From assembly GCA_003255065.1 (NCBI GenBank), contig QAOA01006931.1, positions 2,499,542 to 2,563,541 of the forward strand: DNA of 64,000 nt, written 5' to 3'. Below the pieces are notes generated by a model. It was not told where the DNA came from and ran no database searches. It saw nothing but the letters and a program-made list of their open reading frames with translations. Below, one piece after another: positions 14,301 to 28,439 of the stretch (position 1 is the stretch's first letter; every line of letters begins with the position of its first letter). A program made the translations under genes and the position numbers. Origin of the DNA: Cercis canadensis. Taxonomy: Eukaryota; Streptophyta; Magnoliopsida; Fabales; Fabaceae.

Positions 14301-17300
14301 GGCAACAACATCTAGAACACTTGAGGTTAGTGCTCTCAGTGCTGCGCCAGAATCATTTTGTAGTCAAAAGTAAAAAATGTCAGTTTGGACAGCAACTTAT
14401 CTCTTATTTGGGTCTTTTCATCTCTGGAAATGGAGTCTCTATGGATCCGGAGAAAGTGGCTGTAGTCATTAATTGGCCTGTACCAAAGAATGTGAAAGGT
14501 GTTAGAGGTTTTCTCGGGTTAACTGGTTATTATCGGAAGTTCATTCAAGGGTATGGCAAGGTGGCAAGACCCTTGATAGAATTAACAAGAAAAGATGCTT
14601 TCCACTGGGGACAAGATGCTTTATAGGCTTTTGAAACTCTTAAAGAGTTAATCACCACCGCTCCCGTGTTGCCTCTACCAGATTTCTCTGAGAGTTTTGA
14701 CATCGAGTGTGATGCTTCAGGAAGGGGAGTAGGAGCCGTTCTGTTACAAGACAAAAACCCAATAGCTTATTACAGCAAAGCAATTTATGATAGAACTATG
14801 TCTAAGTCTTCTTATGAAAGGGAAATTATGGCTTTGGCTATGGCTATTCTGCATTGGAGACCGTATCTGTTGGGTAGGCCTTTTAGAGTTTACACGGATG
14901 AGAAAACCCTCAAGTTCCTCTTACAGCAAAGAATCTCTACCCCAGACCAGCAAAATTGGTTAGCCAAATTAATGGGGTATCGATTTGAGATTTTTTATAA
15001 GCCAGGGAAGGAAAATGGAGCTGCTGATGCACTGTCCAGAGCATTTGAGGAAGCTGAATTCTCTATGATCTTGTCTTTTCCTACATGGCTGGAGGGGCAG
15101 AGTTTGACTCAAGGAGTGGAGCAAGATCCTCAACTTGCCAAGATTATCGCTACACTGCAACATGACCCAAGGAGTTTTGTATTATAAAGACCGACTGGTC
15201 ATACCAGCTGGTTCTCCATGGATTCCTGAGTTAATTACTGAGTTTCACTCTACCCTACATGGTGGGCACTCTGGTTACTTGCGCACATACAGAAGATTGG
15301 CTACTAATTTATATTGGCTAGGTATGAAGTGGCAAGTGCAGGAGTTTGTCCGTGGATGTGCAGTGTGTCAACAACAGAAGTATTCAGCATTAACTCCTGG
15401 GGGCTTGCTACAACCCCTGGATATTCCAGACCAAGTGTGGGAGGATGTTTCGATGGACTTCATTAGAGGTCTCCCTAAATCAAAGGGGTGGGAAGCTGTT
15501 CTAGTGGTTGTAGATAGATTGTCGAAGTATAGCCACTTTCTTCTACTTAAGCATCCTTACACTGCTAAGAGTGTAGCTGAATTGTTCGTAAAGGAAGTGA
15601 TTCGGCTCCATGGAGTGCCTAAATCAGTAGTTAGTGATAGAGATCCTATTTTCATGAGTAAGTTCTGGCAAGAGCTGTTTAAGTTGTAGGGGACAAAGTT
15701 AAAATTCAGTTCTGCATACCATCCTGAAACTGATGGGCAGACTGAAGTGATTAATCGCTGTTTGGAAGCTTACCTATGCTGTTTTGCAGCTGAACAACCT
15801 AGGAGTTGGGCAATGTGGATTCCTTGGGCTGAATTGTGGTACAATACCACTTTTCATGCTTCCACAAACACCACACCGTTTGAGGTGGTCTTTGGTAAGA
15901 AACCTCCAACAATCTTAAAATTTATCTCTGGTGAGACAAGAGTCGAATTGGTAGCTAGAGAGCTGTTGGACAGAGATGAGGCATTGCGACAATTAAAAGT
16001 CCACTTGCTCAAGGCTTAGAACAGCATGAAGAAATATGCTGACAAACACAGGCGGGATGTCTCTTTTATAGTGGGGGAATGGGTTTATTTGAAATTAAGG
16101 CCTCATCGACAGAAATCTGTGGCCACAAGAATTAATCAAAAGCTGGCCCTGAGGTTCTATGGACCTTTTCAGATATTGGATAAGTTGGGGGCAGTCACCT
16201 ATAAACTCCAGTTGGTAGCAAATTCAAGAGTTCATCCAGTGTTTCATGTGTCACAGCTTAAAAAAGCTATTGGACAGAGGTTTGCTAGTCCAACACTACC
16301 TATTGGTATGGGAATTGAAGTGCAAGGGGATGATCAACCACTTCGAGTTCTGGGGAAACGCAAGGAGCACAAACATGAGGAAGAAGTGGTTTAGTGGTTG
16401 GTAGAATGGCGGGGAAAACCTATTGAAGAAGCTACATGGGAAGATGAATACACTTTGCGTTCTCAGTTTCCTGATTTCAGTCTTGAGGACAAGACTGTTT
16501 TTGAAGAGGAGGGTAGTGATAAAGCCCAAGATACTATGGGTATGGGCCAGGAGAGGGAGCAGGGTGAGGTTAGTCCGAAGTAGTGGAAGGTTTATTCTAG
16601 GAGGAAGTCAGGGACACGTGGAAGCAATCAAGGGGAGCTAGTAGTTATAGAGAGAGAAGGCAGTAACGAATTGGCTAAAAGGGAGGAAGGCACGAGGGGT
16701 GAGGGGTGTGAAGAGAATTGTGAGTAGTTTAGCATTAGTGCTTGGGACTTGCAGCTCTATGAGCTGAGGGAGAGGGAGTGAGGAAACCGGAGTTCCATCA
16801 GTGACATGGACTGATATTGCCTTTTCGATGAATGTAGTTAGTCAGTTTATGAGTTCTCCATGTGACAGTCATTAGGATGTAGTGATTCGTATTTTAAAAT
16901 ACATCAAGAAGGGACCGGGTAAAGGTCTCTTGTATGAAGGTAGATGACATACTCAGGTAGTTGGCTATTCAAATGTTGATTGGGGGGGATGTCCATATGA
17001 TAGACGCTCAACTACCAGATATTGTGTATTTGTTGGAGATAATCTAGTGTCGTGGAACAGCAAGAAACAATCTGTTGTTGCTCGGTCCACTGCTGAGGCA
17101 GAATACCGAGCCATGGCTAAAGCAACTTGTGAGCTCATATGGCTGAAACAGTTACTCCATGAGTTAAAATTTATAAAGGTTCAACAAATGAGATTAATAT
17201 GTGATAAACAAGCTGCTCTCCACATTGCCTTTAATCTAGTCTTCCATGAAAGGACTAAACATATAGAGATCGCCTGTCATTTTATTAGGGAGAAGATACT

Positions 17301-20300
17301 TTCAGGGAATATTGCTACTGGTTTTGTTAGATCAAATGATTAGTTAGCATATGTATTTACTAAGTTTCTCAGAGGCCCTTGGGTTCACTACATTTGTAAC
17401 AAGCTTGGAACATATGATATGTATGCTCTAGCTTGAGGGGGAGTGTTAGAATATTAGAATATTGATTGACTGTGAATATGTAATTATTATAGCTTACATC
17501 TAGGCTTGTAACTAGGATGTGATTAGGCCCATGGTTAGGCCTGCATTTACTGTACAGTTAATATAAATAATACTTGTGAGAAGCTAGTTTCACACACTTT
17601 CATCATTTCTCACATTCTGGTATATATTGGTTGGTCTACAAACTTAGGAGCTGTTAACTTATTAAGGGGCCTGCTTTAATTTGGTGTTCTTGCTCTAGAG
17701 AAATGCTAGAAATAAGTATCAACTTATCTTGTCTCAATTACTGTGGGGCTGGATAGCCTTCTTGCATTTAGCGTATTTAGGGATGTTCCATTAGTTCACA
17801 TTCAAAGAGATGGGTGAGACCAGCATTTTTTTTCTTATGTTCTCGTCATTTTGAAGTACATTTTATCCTCCATCTTCTATTCTCTTATTTTATTTATTAA
17901 GTTTGTCTTTTTTAAGCTTTAACTAGAAAATGGAATAAGATACCAATAGCAAAGGAAAAAATTGATGTCTCCTCTTCTTAAGGCCATAGTTCTTGCCTGA
18001 TTACATATCTATCTTTTTTCCTCTATAAATAGCTCTGAAATGTCTGTCCGTTTTCTGGAAGGTGAGAGCTGCGTCAATTACTTGTTTTGCGGGTATGACT
18101 TCTGCTGTATTTGTCTCTTTCACTAAGGAGAAACGGGACTTCATTATGTCTTCTTTAGTAAGTTTTGATGGAACTCATGCTTGAAGCTATGTTTGCTTCG
18201 TGTAATTTGATGGTTTTTACTTAGTATGGCTTCTGATTTTTTTTTTTTTTTTAAATTACTGAAAATTTTTGTAGATTAATGCTGCTATAAATGATGATGT
18301 GCCATCAGTTCGATCTGCTGCTTGTCGGGCCATTGGTGTCATTTCTTGTTTTCCCCAAGTTTGTCAGAGGTGATACTGGAACTTGCAGAAGAGATTTCAA
18401 AACTATAATGATCTTATTTAGAAGCTTTATTTCGGACTCATCAGAATGAAAATAAAAAGTTCAATAATGTTTGTAGTGCAGAGATACTTGACAGGTTTAC
18501 CCATGCTGTTGAGATTAACACTCATGATTCCCTACTCTCAGTAAGACCTACTTGAGTTTTCAAGTTTGAACTCTATATATATTAGGACATAGGATTGTTA
18601 CTTAAGCAGGAAATCAGAGATTTTTTCTTTTTGGTCCCCTTCAGGTAAGGATAACAGCCTCGTGGGCCTTGGCAAATATATGTTATGCTATACGTCACTG
18701 TGTCAACGACCTTCCCTTAGAATGTATGGGTGGGCTTACTGTGACTGGTGTGATTTACAAGTCAAGTAATTTATGTTAAAACTACTTTCTGATTTCTTCT
18801 TTTTGATAATAATTTTTTTGTCTTTCTTTTTCTTTTCTTTTCTTTTAATATTTTTGTCACAGGTTCAAGTGCTAATCCCTTGTTGGTTGTATCGTTAAGT
18901 GAGTGTGCTTTGCATTTGACAAAGGACGGAGATAAGGTAATTATGTTGACCTTTTCACTCCACCATTGTACCTTTTATTCCAATCTTTTGCATTGATGCA
19001 TTGCCTTTTACGCATTGTTCCTATTGGATCTTCAAATTTTTATTTAGTTTGGTTTTCTTCATGACCATGTGGTCGTGAAGACATATATGGGATTTAATCT
19101 ATCACAATAATGCTAATCCTTGTTGGACGAATTGCTGTTATTCAACCTTGTTTATCAAGCATCTCTATTTAGTACCTATCCCTTTTTAGTATCCCAAGTG
19201 GAGTTGCATGTAAGATTGAGAAAATTGTGAGGGAGTTTCCTTGGTCAGGTGTTGTTGAGAAAGGAGGGATCGCTTGGTTAATTGGAAGGCGTGTTGGAGG
19301 CCTAGGGAAAAAGGTGGTTTGGGTCTTGCTAATTTGGTGGCTGAAAAGATTTCTCTTACTAGTAAATCGCTTTGGCAGTTTTCCCTTGAGACTAATTCCC
19401 TTTACGATATGATTATTTGAAGCAAATATGGCTTAGAGCAGAATGGGTGGGATGTTAACCAAGCAATTACAACAACTTCTTGCAGCCCTTGGAAATTTAT
19501 TTCTCAAGAGTATGCTGATTTCTAACCAATGCTTTCTCCAAAGGTAGTTAATGACAATTGTATCAAATTTTGGGAGGATCACTGGGTGGGGGACAATCCT
19601 TTTATAGAGGCTTTTCTTTGTTTTTATCGTCTTTCTTCTCTTCATAATTTCTCCATTCATAATGTCTATGGCTTCCAGGATTCCATTGTTTCTTGGAGTT
19701 TTTTTTTTTTTTTTTTTNTTTTTTTTTTTCAGGAACCTGAATGATAGAGAGAAGCTTCTGAATTGGAGTCTCTTTTGGTTTTGTACTTCGGTTAGATTCT
19801 TTTCTGTTTCACTCCCAATTTGGATAGGAGGGTTTGCACCCTTGATCCACCTGGTATATATTCTTGTAAATCTTTTTTCCTGTTTCTTGCCCAGTTTAGG
19901 AATAGGGTGAAGTTCTTGCTTGATAGACCACTCTGGAAATCAAAAGCTCCTTCTATGGTCAAGTCTTTCATTTGGATAATGGTGCATAATAGGAGTAATA
20001 CTAATGATAGGTTGTAGGTTTGCAGGCAACCTAAAGCTCTTTCCCTTGATATGTGTGTTATGTGTAGTGCTAATTCTTAAACAGCTGCCCAAATCTTACA
20101 TTGTACAGCAGCCAGTTCTATTTGAAGTATCGTGTTTGGTATTTTTGGAGAGTGTTGGGTGTCCCTCAAATTTGAAGCAGTTCTTGTTGGTTATGTTTAG
20201 AGGTTTTGGGGGGAGCAAGGATGCTAGAATCGTATGGGGTTGTGCTATTTATGTAGTTATTTGGTGTATTTGGTTGGAAAGAAAGGCTTGTGGGTTTAAG

Positions 20301-23300
20301 GGAGCTGTTTTGTATTTGAAGCTGTTATAGTCAAGATTGTTTTCCTAGCTTCTCTTTGGTGCACAATTCATGGTTTCTTTAAGGGTGTTTCTTTGATGAA
20401 GACCCCATGAGATTTGACAGCCCTTTTACATTTATTTTTTCTTCTTTTCTTGCTGTTGTCTTTTTATGTGTTTTTCTCCTAGAGGAGCTGATCCTCTTTT
20501 CATCTTGTACTCTTCCTTTCTTAATACAATTCTTCTTTTATCCCAAAAGAAAAAACCAAAAATTTCTATCACCATAATGCTGAAATGCATCAACATAATG
20601 ATCAATTGATCACAAGCATTGGGTTGATATGTTCCATGTTCTTCCTTCTCATATCCTGTCCCTTTCTACTCTCTTCTTATATGCCCTTGTTCCTTGAGGC
20701 TCATGTTATTTAGATTGTAAATGTCATTGCGCATTTCATTTGAATTTTAGCTTGAAAAGTTGCTCTTTAATCTTCTTTGTCAAGTCCTTATTTTTCTATT
20801 TATTAGGTAAAAGCTAATGCTGTGAGGGCTCTTGGGTATTTATCAAGAATCTTTAAATGCCCTATTTCATCAAAATTGCAAGACATGTCTGTGGACTGCT
20901 TGGACCACAGGAATGAGGCCTTTAACTCTAGTGAATATCCAAAGGTTCGTCGAGGGTATAAATCTTACTCTTGCCAATTGTATTCTCTGGAGGATTCTCA
21001 CAGGCTGGAGAGAATGGTTCAGGCATTCATTTCTTGTGTTACTATTGGGAATGTTAAGGTATCATAATTGCATTGTTTTGATTTGTTTATTCAGACTAAG
21101 TTTTATTGCTTATTAATGAATCCACTTCATTTGTGTTAAAGCTTGAGCATGCGTTTAACAGGTGCAGTGGAATGTTTGTCATGCATTTGGCAACCTCTTT
21201 CTAAATGAAACATTAAGGCTCCAAGACATGGATTGGTATGTCTGTTTATGAAATCTTTGATTGTTTGTTTTTGAAATCTGCAAGACATTAAAGTATATTT
21301 GCTGTTCTTCTATCATCAATTGTTTGTTTGTTATATTCAATGTTAATTCTGAAAGCAGGCATATGCTATTAGAAGCAATGATGTAATAGATGACAATAAA
21401 TTTTTGCCTTGGATGGTTTTTATCTGTACAAAGACCCTTGAGTAGCGGTGTCTTTCCTTTATTCTGTTTGTGCCTTTGCTGGAGTGGTGTTTCATGAAGT
21501 AAGTTTGCTTATTTACTGCCTCATACAACATAAAACACTACTTCAAATTTAATTATAGGAGAATCTAAAAAAAAAAAAAAAAAATTACTCCNAAAAAAAA
21601 AAAAGTTACTCCTTCTAGAATCAATTCTTCCAGAATGAATTTCCCTTTTGCTCTCTATAAATCCTTCAGAATCTATCCCAATCAAGCTCTAAATGGTTCA
21701 TTTTTAAAATGGAGGGACCAAATCGTTCGTTTTTTGAAAACAGGGAGACCCAAAATTGCAATGAAGCTAAATTCTTTCCAATGAGACAGATTGGTGTGAC
21801 CAAGGGATTGATGGCATGACTCTTCAAAGTTTGTCACTGTTAGAATATTAGTTGTAAATACTGTAGTTATTATAGCATATGTTTAGGCTTGTAATTAGCT
21901 TATGATTAGGCCCATGATTAGGCCCGTTATTGCTGTACAATTAGTATAAATAATAGATGTGAGAAGCTGGTCTCACAACCTTTTCCACTATTCTCACATG
22001 GTATCAGAGCTATTTTAGTGAGAAAAACCTCTCCCTTCCTACTGTGAATTTTTCCAGCGGCGTTTTTCCCTCCTTCCCTGCTGTGCTCTTACTCCAGCAG
22101 TGTTCTTACACTAGGGTTTAGTGGCTGTGTCTCTATCCAGCCACCCTAAGACTCGAGATTCAAAATTTTGACCCCACAGTCGACCTCAGCACCCTCCAAT
22201 TGGTCTGTCCCCGGAAACCCGCCACCAGATGCCGCCGCACGTGCCCACACGTTCCGCCACCTTCCCTGCGCTTGACGCCCACGCACAGCCACTTTCTTCC
22301 GAGCGTGGAGGCGCGTGTCAGCTCCGATCGCCGTGAAATTTTCCAGATCTCTCCTCCGGCTTATTTCCGACCTGTTCCTGCCCTTACTTTGGTGTTTTCT
22401 GCCCTAGACAGCATCATAACAGTTCTGCTCCTCTTTGTTAACTGTTAGTAACATCCAAATGGCCTCTTCAGACAAGGAAAATTCTGGTCACCACTCATTC
22501 CTTACTTTTTCTTCTACTCCAACTATCTGTGCTGAGAAATTAACTGGTTCTGGCAACTATATGACCTGGTTAGCCTCTGTGGAGTTGTGGTTTTTAGGTC
22601 AGGGCCATGAGGCACACTTAATCAAACAAATTAAATACATCCCTGAGAAAGATCAGCCTAAGTGGAAGCAGGCTGATGCTTATCTTTGTAATGTTCTTTG
22701 GCAATCTATTGATCGGGTTCTTGTTGGCCAATATCGACCTTATCGTACCTGTTATGAGGTTTGGCAGAAGGCCAAGAAACTCTACTCAAACGATATAAAT
22801 CGTTTGTATAATGTTGTCTCTCAGATGAAAACTCTTAAGAAACAGGATCTAGATATGCAAACTTATCTTTAGCAGATCGAGACTCTTCAGCAGGAATTTA
22901 ATGAGATGATGCCATTCTCAACTGATGTTGCTCAACAAGAGGCACATTGTGGCAAATTCTTTATGGTCCTTGCACTTGTTGGTCTGCCTTCTGAATTGGA
23001 TTCAGTCCGTAATCAAATTCTGGCCAACCCTGGGGTTCCTACTATGGACATGATATTTGAGCAGATAATCCGTATTTCAGCACCTATAGGTACCTCTGTT
23101 TCGACTATCTCAGCTGATTCTACTATTCTAGTCTCTCAAGTGAACCATCGAGAGGATGGTAAGGGCGGCCGTGGTGATCAGCGAGCTCGAAATAGAGATA
23201 TCCCCCGATGTACTCACTGCAATAAAATTGGCCATACAGTGGATCGCTGTTTTCTCCTTCATGATCGACCTTCTAAGGTTGCTAATGTTGCACAGTATGG

Positions 23301-26300
23301 TTCCTCCTTTGGCACTGTATCCGTCTCTGCTACTGATTACAATGAGTTTCTCAGATTCCAAGACAACCAGTGGTCCACCTCCATTGCCTCTATTGCTCAG
23401 CCTGGTAATCCTATTGCATGCATCTCTCAGTCCTCTTCTCTTGGACCTTGGGTTCTTGATTCTGGTGCTTCTGATCACTTGTCTGGTAACAAGAATTTAT
23501 TTTCTCATATCACTTATTCTAATTCATTATCCACTGTTACCTTAGCTGATGGCTCACACACTACAGTCAGAGGCATTGGTCAGGCCACACCCTTGCCTTC
23601 CCTATCTTTAAATTCTGTTCTCTTTGTGCCTGGGTGTCCATTTAATTTGATTTCTGTTAGCAAATTAACTCAAACCCTCCCTTATTCTGTTACCTTTGTT
23701 GCTCATTCGGTTATTGTACAGGAGCGGAACACTGGGAGGATGATTGGAGTCGGACATGAGTCCCGTGGGCTATACTACCTCGCCCCACCACCATCTCCTG
23801 TGGCTTGTATTGCTGCTGATTCTCCTGAACTTTTTCATCGCCGTTTGGGACATCCTAGCTTACAGAAACTACAGAAGATGGTGCCGAGTCTCTCTAGTGT
23901 CTCTTCTTTAGAATGTGAGTCTTGTCAGTTAGGCAAACATGTTCGTAGTTCTTTTCCTAGTCGTGTCAATAAACGAGCCGAGTCTCCTTTTTCACTGGTT
24001 CATTCTGATGTATGGGGTCCTAGTCGTGTCAACTCAACTTTGGGTTTTCAATACTTTGTTACCTTTGTTGATGATTTTTCCCGATGTACTTGGTTATTTT
24101 TAATGAAAAATCGTTCAGAACTTTTCTCTATTTTCCAAACCTGTTGCTCAGGGGGAGTCTAGATTGGTGTGTCGACTTCGCCGATCTCTCTATGGACTTA
24201 AACAGTCTCCACGGGCTTGGTTTGGGAGATTTAGTTCAGTTGTCCTACAGTTTGGTATGACTTGGAGTGAGGCTGATCATTCAGTCTTTTACTTTCACTC
24301 ATCCCCTAACCAATGCATGTACTTGATTGTCTATGTGGATGACATTGTGATTACAGGGAATGATCAAGAAGGCATACAAAAACTCAAGCAACATCTATTC
24401 CAGCACTTTCAGACAAGATTTGGGCAAACTCAAGTATTTTCTGGGAATAGAAGTTGCTCAATTCTGAAAGGGTGTTTCCATCTCACGGCGAAAATATGCC
24501 TTGGATATATTGAAAGAAATAGGTATGTCAAACTGCAAACCTGTGGAGACTCCAATGGATCCAAATGTCAAGCTCCTACCTGATCAGGGGGAGCCCTTAT
24601 CAGATCCCAGTAGATATCGGAGACTTGTTGGGAAACTCAACTACCTTACAGTGACACGTCCTGATATTGCATTCCCTATGAGTGTACTTAGTCAATTTCT
24701 AAGTGCTCCGTGTGACAGTCATTGGGATGCAGTAGTTCGTATTTTAAAATACATCAAGAAGGCACCAGGTAAAGGCCTATTGTATGAAAGTAGGGGACAT
24801 ACTCAGGTGGTTGGATATTCAGATGCTGATTGGGCAGGTTGTCCATACGATAGACGCTCAACCACTGGATATTGTGTATTTGTTGGGGGCAATCTAGTGT
24901 CATGGAAGAGCAAGAAACAATCAGTTGTTGTTCTATCAACGGCTGAGGCAGAATACCGAGCCATGGCTAAAGCAACCTGTGAGCTCATATGGCTGAAACA
25001 GTTACTTCAGGAGTTAAAATTCATGAAGATTCAACAGATGAAACTAATATGCGATAACCAAGCAGCTCTCCACATTGCCTCCAATCCAGTCTTCCATGAA
25101 AGGACCAAACATATAGAGATTGACTGTCACTTTGTTAGACAGAAAATACTTTCAGGGGATATTGCTACTAGTTTTGTTAGATCAAATGACCAGCTAGCAG
25201 ACATATTCACTAAGTCTCTCGGAGGCCCTCGGGTTAACTACATTTGTAACAAGCTTGGAACATATAATATGTATGCTCCAGCTTGAGGGGGAGTGTTAGA
25301 ATATTAGCTGTAAATACTGTAGTTATTATAGCATATGTTTAGGCTTGTAATTAGCTTATGATTAGGCCCGATATTGCACAGTAACAAATAACAATTTTGC
25401 TCTTGTCCTTGAGAGCACTTTTATGAAATAGGTACAGTAATCTAAGGAATTGTGCTCAAAACTTAATGTTAGTGGGTGTTGTTATTTTTGCTACTGCGTT
25501 GCTTGTCTCTGTGCTCTGTTCCTATTGAATGTTCATTCTTATCCGCTATCTTTATAATATAGACATGTAAAGCTCTGAACCTTACTTTGTTTTCTCCCTG
25601 TGTGCAGGGCCCCATTTGTTTTCTGACATGTATAGCTATGAACATTAATTTGTTTTCCCACTCCATTTGCAGGGCTCCATTTGTTTTTGGTATTCTTCTG
25701 CAACTATTACGTGATTCATCTAATTATAAGATCAGGATACAAGCTGCGGCTGCATTGGCTGTGCCAGTGTCCATGCTTGGTAAGATTTTTTCTTTTATTG
25801 GTCATGGTTGACATGTAATGCATGTCCTCCACTAATTTGTTTGTCGTTTTTTCTTTCAGCTAAAAAGCACAGATATCCTACAATAGCAAACTTACCTGTG
25901 TGGGAAGCATATCCGACATGTGAATGTGTCTAATATAGCCTGATGCATATCTAGGCCATGCCCTACGTTTTTTTTTTTTCTTCTAAACTGATAAATTGGG
26001 TTCATTTTGTACATGACTCAATGATTGCTTGATATGTTTTTATGTGCACAAAATCTGTCTCAGATGTGCAGAGGATACAGCACCCAAAACTGTCTTAACT
26101 CTTAAACTACTTTGTGTTTCTCATATGCTGGGTTCACACCATGAATCATTCTGAGTTTCTAGGTAGAAGATCCTTCCCATACTGTATTTTGATTTCGGGT
26201 GAGAAATTGAGAGAAAACTTAAAATACCTTAATCAATTTGATGTTTAATAGGATTCACGTTGAATGAAGCCTCAGTTCCATCTAACTAGTAGTGTCCACC

Positions 26301-28406
26301 ATCCTTCAATGTTCTGTTCAGGGGAAAATTCTTTTCTGTGGTGAATGATTTATAAGGGTAACAACAATCAGAAGGAAAGTGCATTTAATGTTGAAGCTCA
26401 GATCATCTTTGAGATGAAAATTTTAGGAGGTTCTACTCCATTGCTTTACCTTTCTTTCTTTTTTGAAATCCTTAATATGATGAGTGTGTTGTCTTATGCT
26501 TTCAATCATGTTAATTTCTGGTTCATTCACCTAGTTGTAGTGCTTTATGCCTGTGTACATGTTGAGACTTTGTACTAAGCAATTGAAGGTGTGTGGAATA
26601 CAAATGGTGCCAGCATGCTGGTTGATGGGAAGGCCTCCAACTAATTTATGAGTACAGACAATGGGGGTCCTTTGATGGCTCCATGGATTACAAAGACAAA
26701 CTCTGGGTAGCTTGATGAGTAATGTGATCAACAGATGGTTCAGATTATAACTGACAATGCTGCTGTAAGCAGCAGGGATGATGATCAAAGTGGATATTCC
26801 TTTTTTTCTCTTTTAAGTGTTATGCGTTCTTCAAACCATGCATTAGAAATCATGATAAAAGTGAGATGAACATGTTGAATGTTAATATAGAATATAGAAT
26901 TATGTGGAATGTTGTTGTGAGACTAGCTTCTTATTTATAGTAGCTATAGTAATTACAATGCTAATCTAAGCAATGTGGGACAATTCACATATTTACTTAT
27001 ATACATTCTAACACTCCCCCTTAAGCTGGAGCATATATATCATATGCACCAAGCTTGTTACATATATATTGGATCCGAGGGCCCCTAAGAGATTTATTCA
27101 AGATGTCTGCTAGTTGATCGCTCTAGTTGACGGAATGAGTAGTGATATGTCCTGTGAGGAGCTTCTCTCTCAAAAAATGACAGTCAATCTCGATGTGTTT
27201 GGTCCTCTCATGAAATACCGGGTTTGAAGCAATGTTTAAAGCTGCCTAATTGTCACAAATAAGCTTCATTCGTCCTGGAACCATATCAAGGCACCATCTT
27301 AACCGAAAAGCTTAAGCTGTTTGGTGAAGGCCCATGAATGGTTTTATATCTAACATGCCCCCGCACATGAAAGCCCTTTGTGCTTGAAGTGTGGACAAAG
27401 CATAGGCACCTTGTGCTGAAATTTCAATTTAATTGAGAAAGTGGAGATAGAAGGATTTGATCTTTTGAATGCAAGGTCAAAGAGGCTTTGATACCACATA
27501 GAATATAGAATTATGTGGAATTTGCTTCTGATTTATAGTAGCTAATTACAAAGCTAATCTAAGCAATTTGGGACTATTCACATATTTACATTCTAACAGT
27601 TATTAGATCACTGAAGTGGTAAATTGATGCTAGATTAGATTATATGGTTGAAAGGCAAAGAGGAACATAAAGGAATGATGGGCAGTGAAGATAAAAAGGA
27701 ACAAAAAGGGGGAGTTTGACTTATGGACATTAGGCATTAGAAAAGCTGTAAAATATGGTACTGGTGTCAGGTATGGATTGTAGAACCGGATGACAAACCG
27801 CAAAAGATTTGTATGCAAGTTTTGTCATAGTGTAGGCATGAAGTAAGGCAAGGACATGAGAAGACTACATTCTACGAGGTGGCCTATGTTGGATTTGTTG
27901 ATAGCTAGATCAAGAGTTGCACACCACTTCATTGCATGGAATATTCTTTAAATCCTAGGTACATCTAAATTTGGGTAACTATCCATCATAGAATGATAAA
28001 AAGAAAGCACATGTCTCGTCATGATGATCTACTACCAACAGTAATAGTGTCTCATTTTTACTCTAGAAATATGTTGCTTGGCAGCTTTGAATTGGCTTTT
28101 TGGATTTTTTTATGAGTAGTGGGTTCATCAAGTCTCTTTTAAACTTTCTTTGTCCATCCATTTTTGAGTTTTTAGTAGAAAGGAGGAGTGTAAGGTCCTT
28201 TGGAAGTGTTCTCTCATTGTCAGGATTGTGGTGCTTAGGGCTAGAGCATAATTTCAGAGTGTTTTATTGTAGATTTTTTCCTTTGCATCTTTTATGGATA
28301 CAGTTGTTTCCTTGCCTTCTCAGGGGGTGTCAGCATATATTTTTTCTAGTTGGATTTATCTAATGAATTGATTGGAGAGCTCTTTAGTTGATGTTTTCTT
28401 CTTCTT

Positions 28407-28439
<33 letters not shown>

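Larger units (their letters stand above)
11597..16800 (+). mobile_element. Ty3/gypsy chromovirus nested in copia A, broken
   Basis: Fossil gypsy element of 5.2 kb with 284-bp LTRs (11597-11880 and 16517-16800). GTGAC is duplicated at 11592-11596 and 16801-16805, inside the reverse-transcriptase region of copia A, which resumes on the far side. Parts in order are gag (12242-12739 and on), a CCHC-like knuckle near 12980, aspartic protease ([13 protein letters not shown], near 13250), reverse transcriptase (13937-14626, with FFDDILVF), RNase H (14666-15060), zinc-binding integrase with DRLSKYSHF (about 15180-16000), and a C-terminal chromodomain ([17 protein letters not shown], 16398-16460). The chromodomain and small LTRs point to a Reina-like chromovirus. 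The LTRs differ at about 11 of 284 sites (4 percent), an age of a few million years at usual plant rates. It is broken, with about ten interruptions. Confidence 0.93.
7796..17614 (+). mobile_element. Ty1/copia LTR retrotransposon (copy A), broken, host to a nested gypsy
   Basis: Fossil copia element in sense orientation in a HEATR6-gene intron. Short LTRs are at 7796-7954 and 17444-17614. The target duplication TTCTG is at 7791-7795 and 17615-17619. The left LTR is followed at once by TGGTATTAGAGC, the usual initiator-Met tRNA primer site of copia, and a G-rich polypurine tract precedes the right LTR. Recognisable parts in order are gag (from about 8434), protease, integrase and reverse-transcriptase debris, and RNase H (17047-17340). 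The order gag-protease-integrase-RT-RNase H defines copia. The frames are broken in many places (some tens). The LTRs differ by roughly 7 percent, so it is older than the gypsy element lying inside it at 11597-16800. Confidence 0.9.
21838..25380 (+). mobile_element. Ty1/copia LTR retrotransposon (copy B), incomplete and broken
   Basis: Younger relative of copia A in the intron between exons 21162-21235 and 25673-25779. The left LTR (21838-21998) starts TGTTAG and ends CTCACA, followed by the primer site TGGTATCAGAGC. The right LTR (25294-25380) is a short form after the purine tract TTGAGGGGGAG. Flanks GTCAC (left) and GTAAC (right) are a near-perfect target duplication. Parts present are gag from 22450 ([10 protein letters not shown]), a CCHC knuckle ([14 protein letters not shown], near 23210), protease ([11 protein letters not shown]), the N-terminal part of integrase including the zinc-binding region and a DVWGPSRV block, the C-terminal part of reverse transcriptase (YVDDIVITG, near 24335), and RNase H ending at 25286. 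It is incomplete, with only a few breaks. The comparable LTR parts differ at about 1 in 76 sites, so it is recent. Confidence 0.92.
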
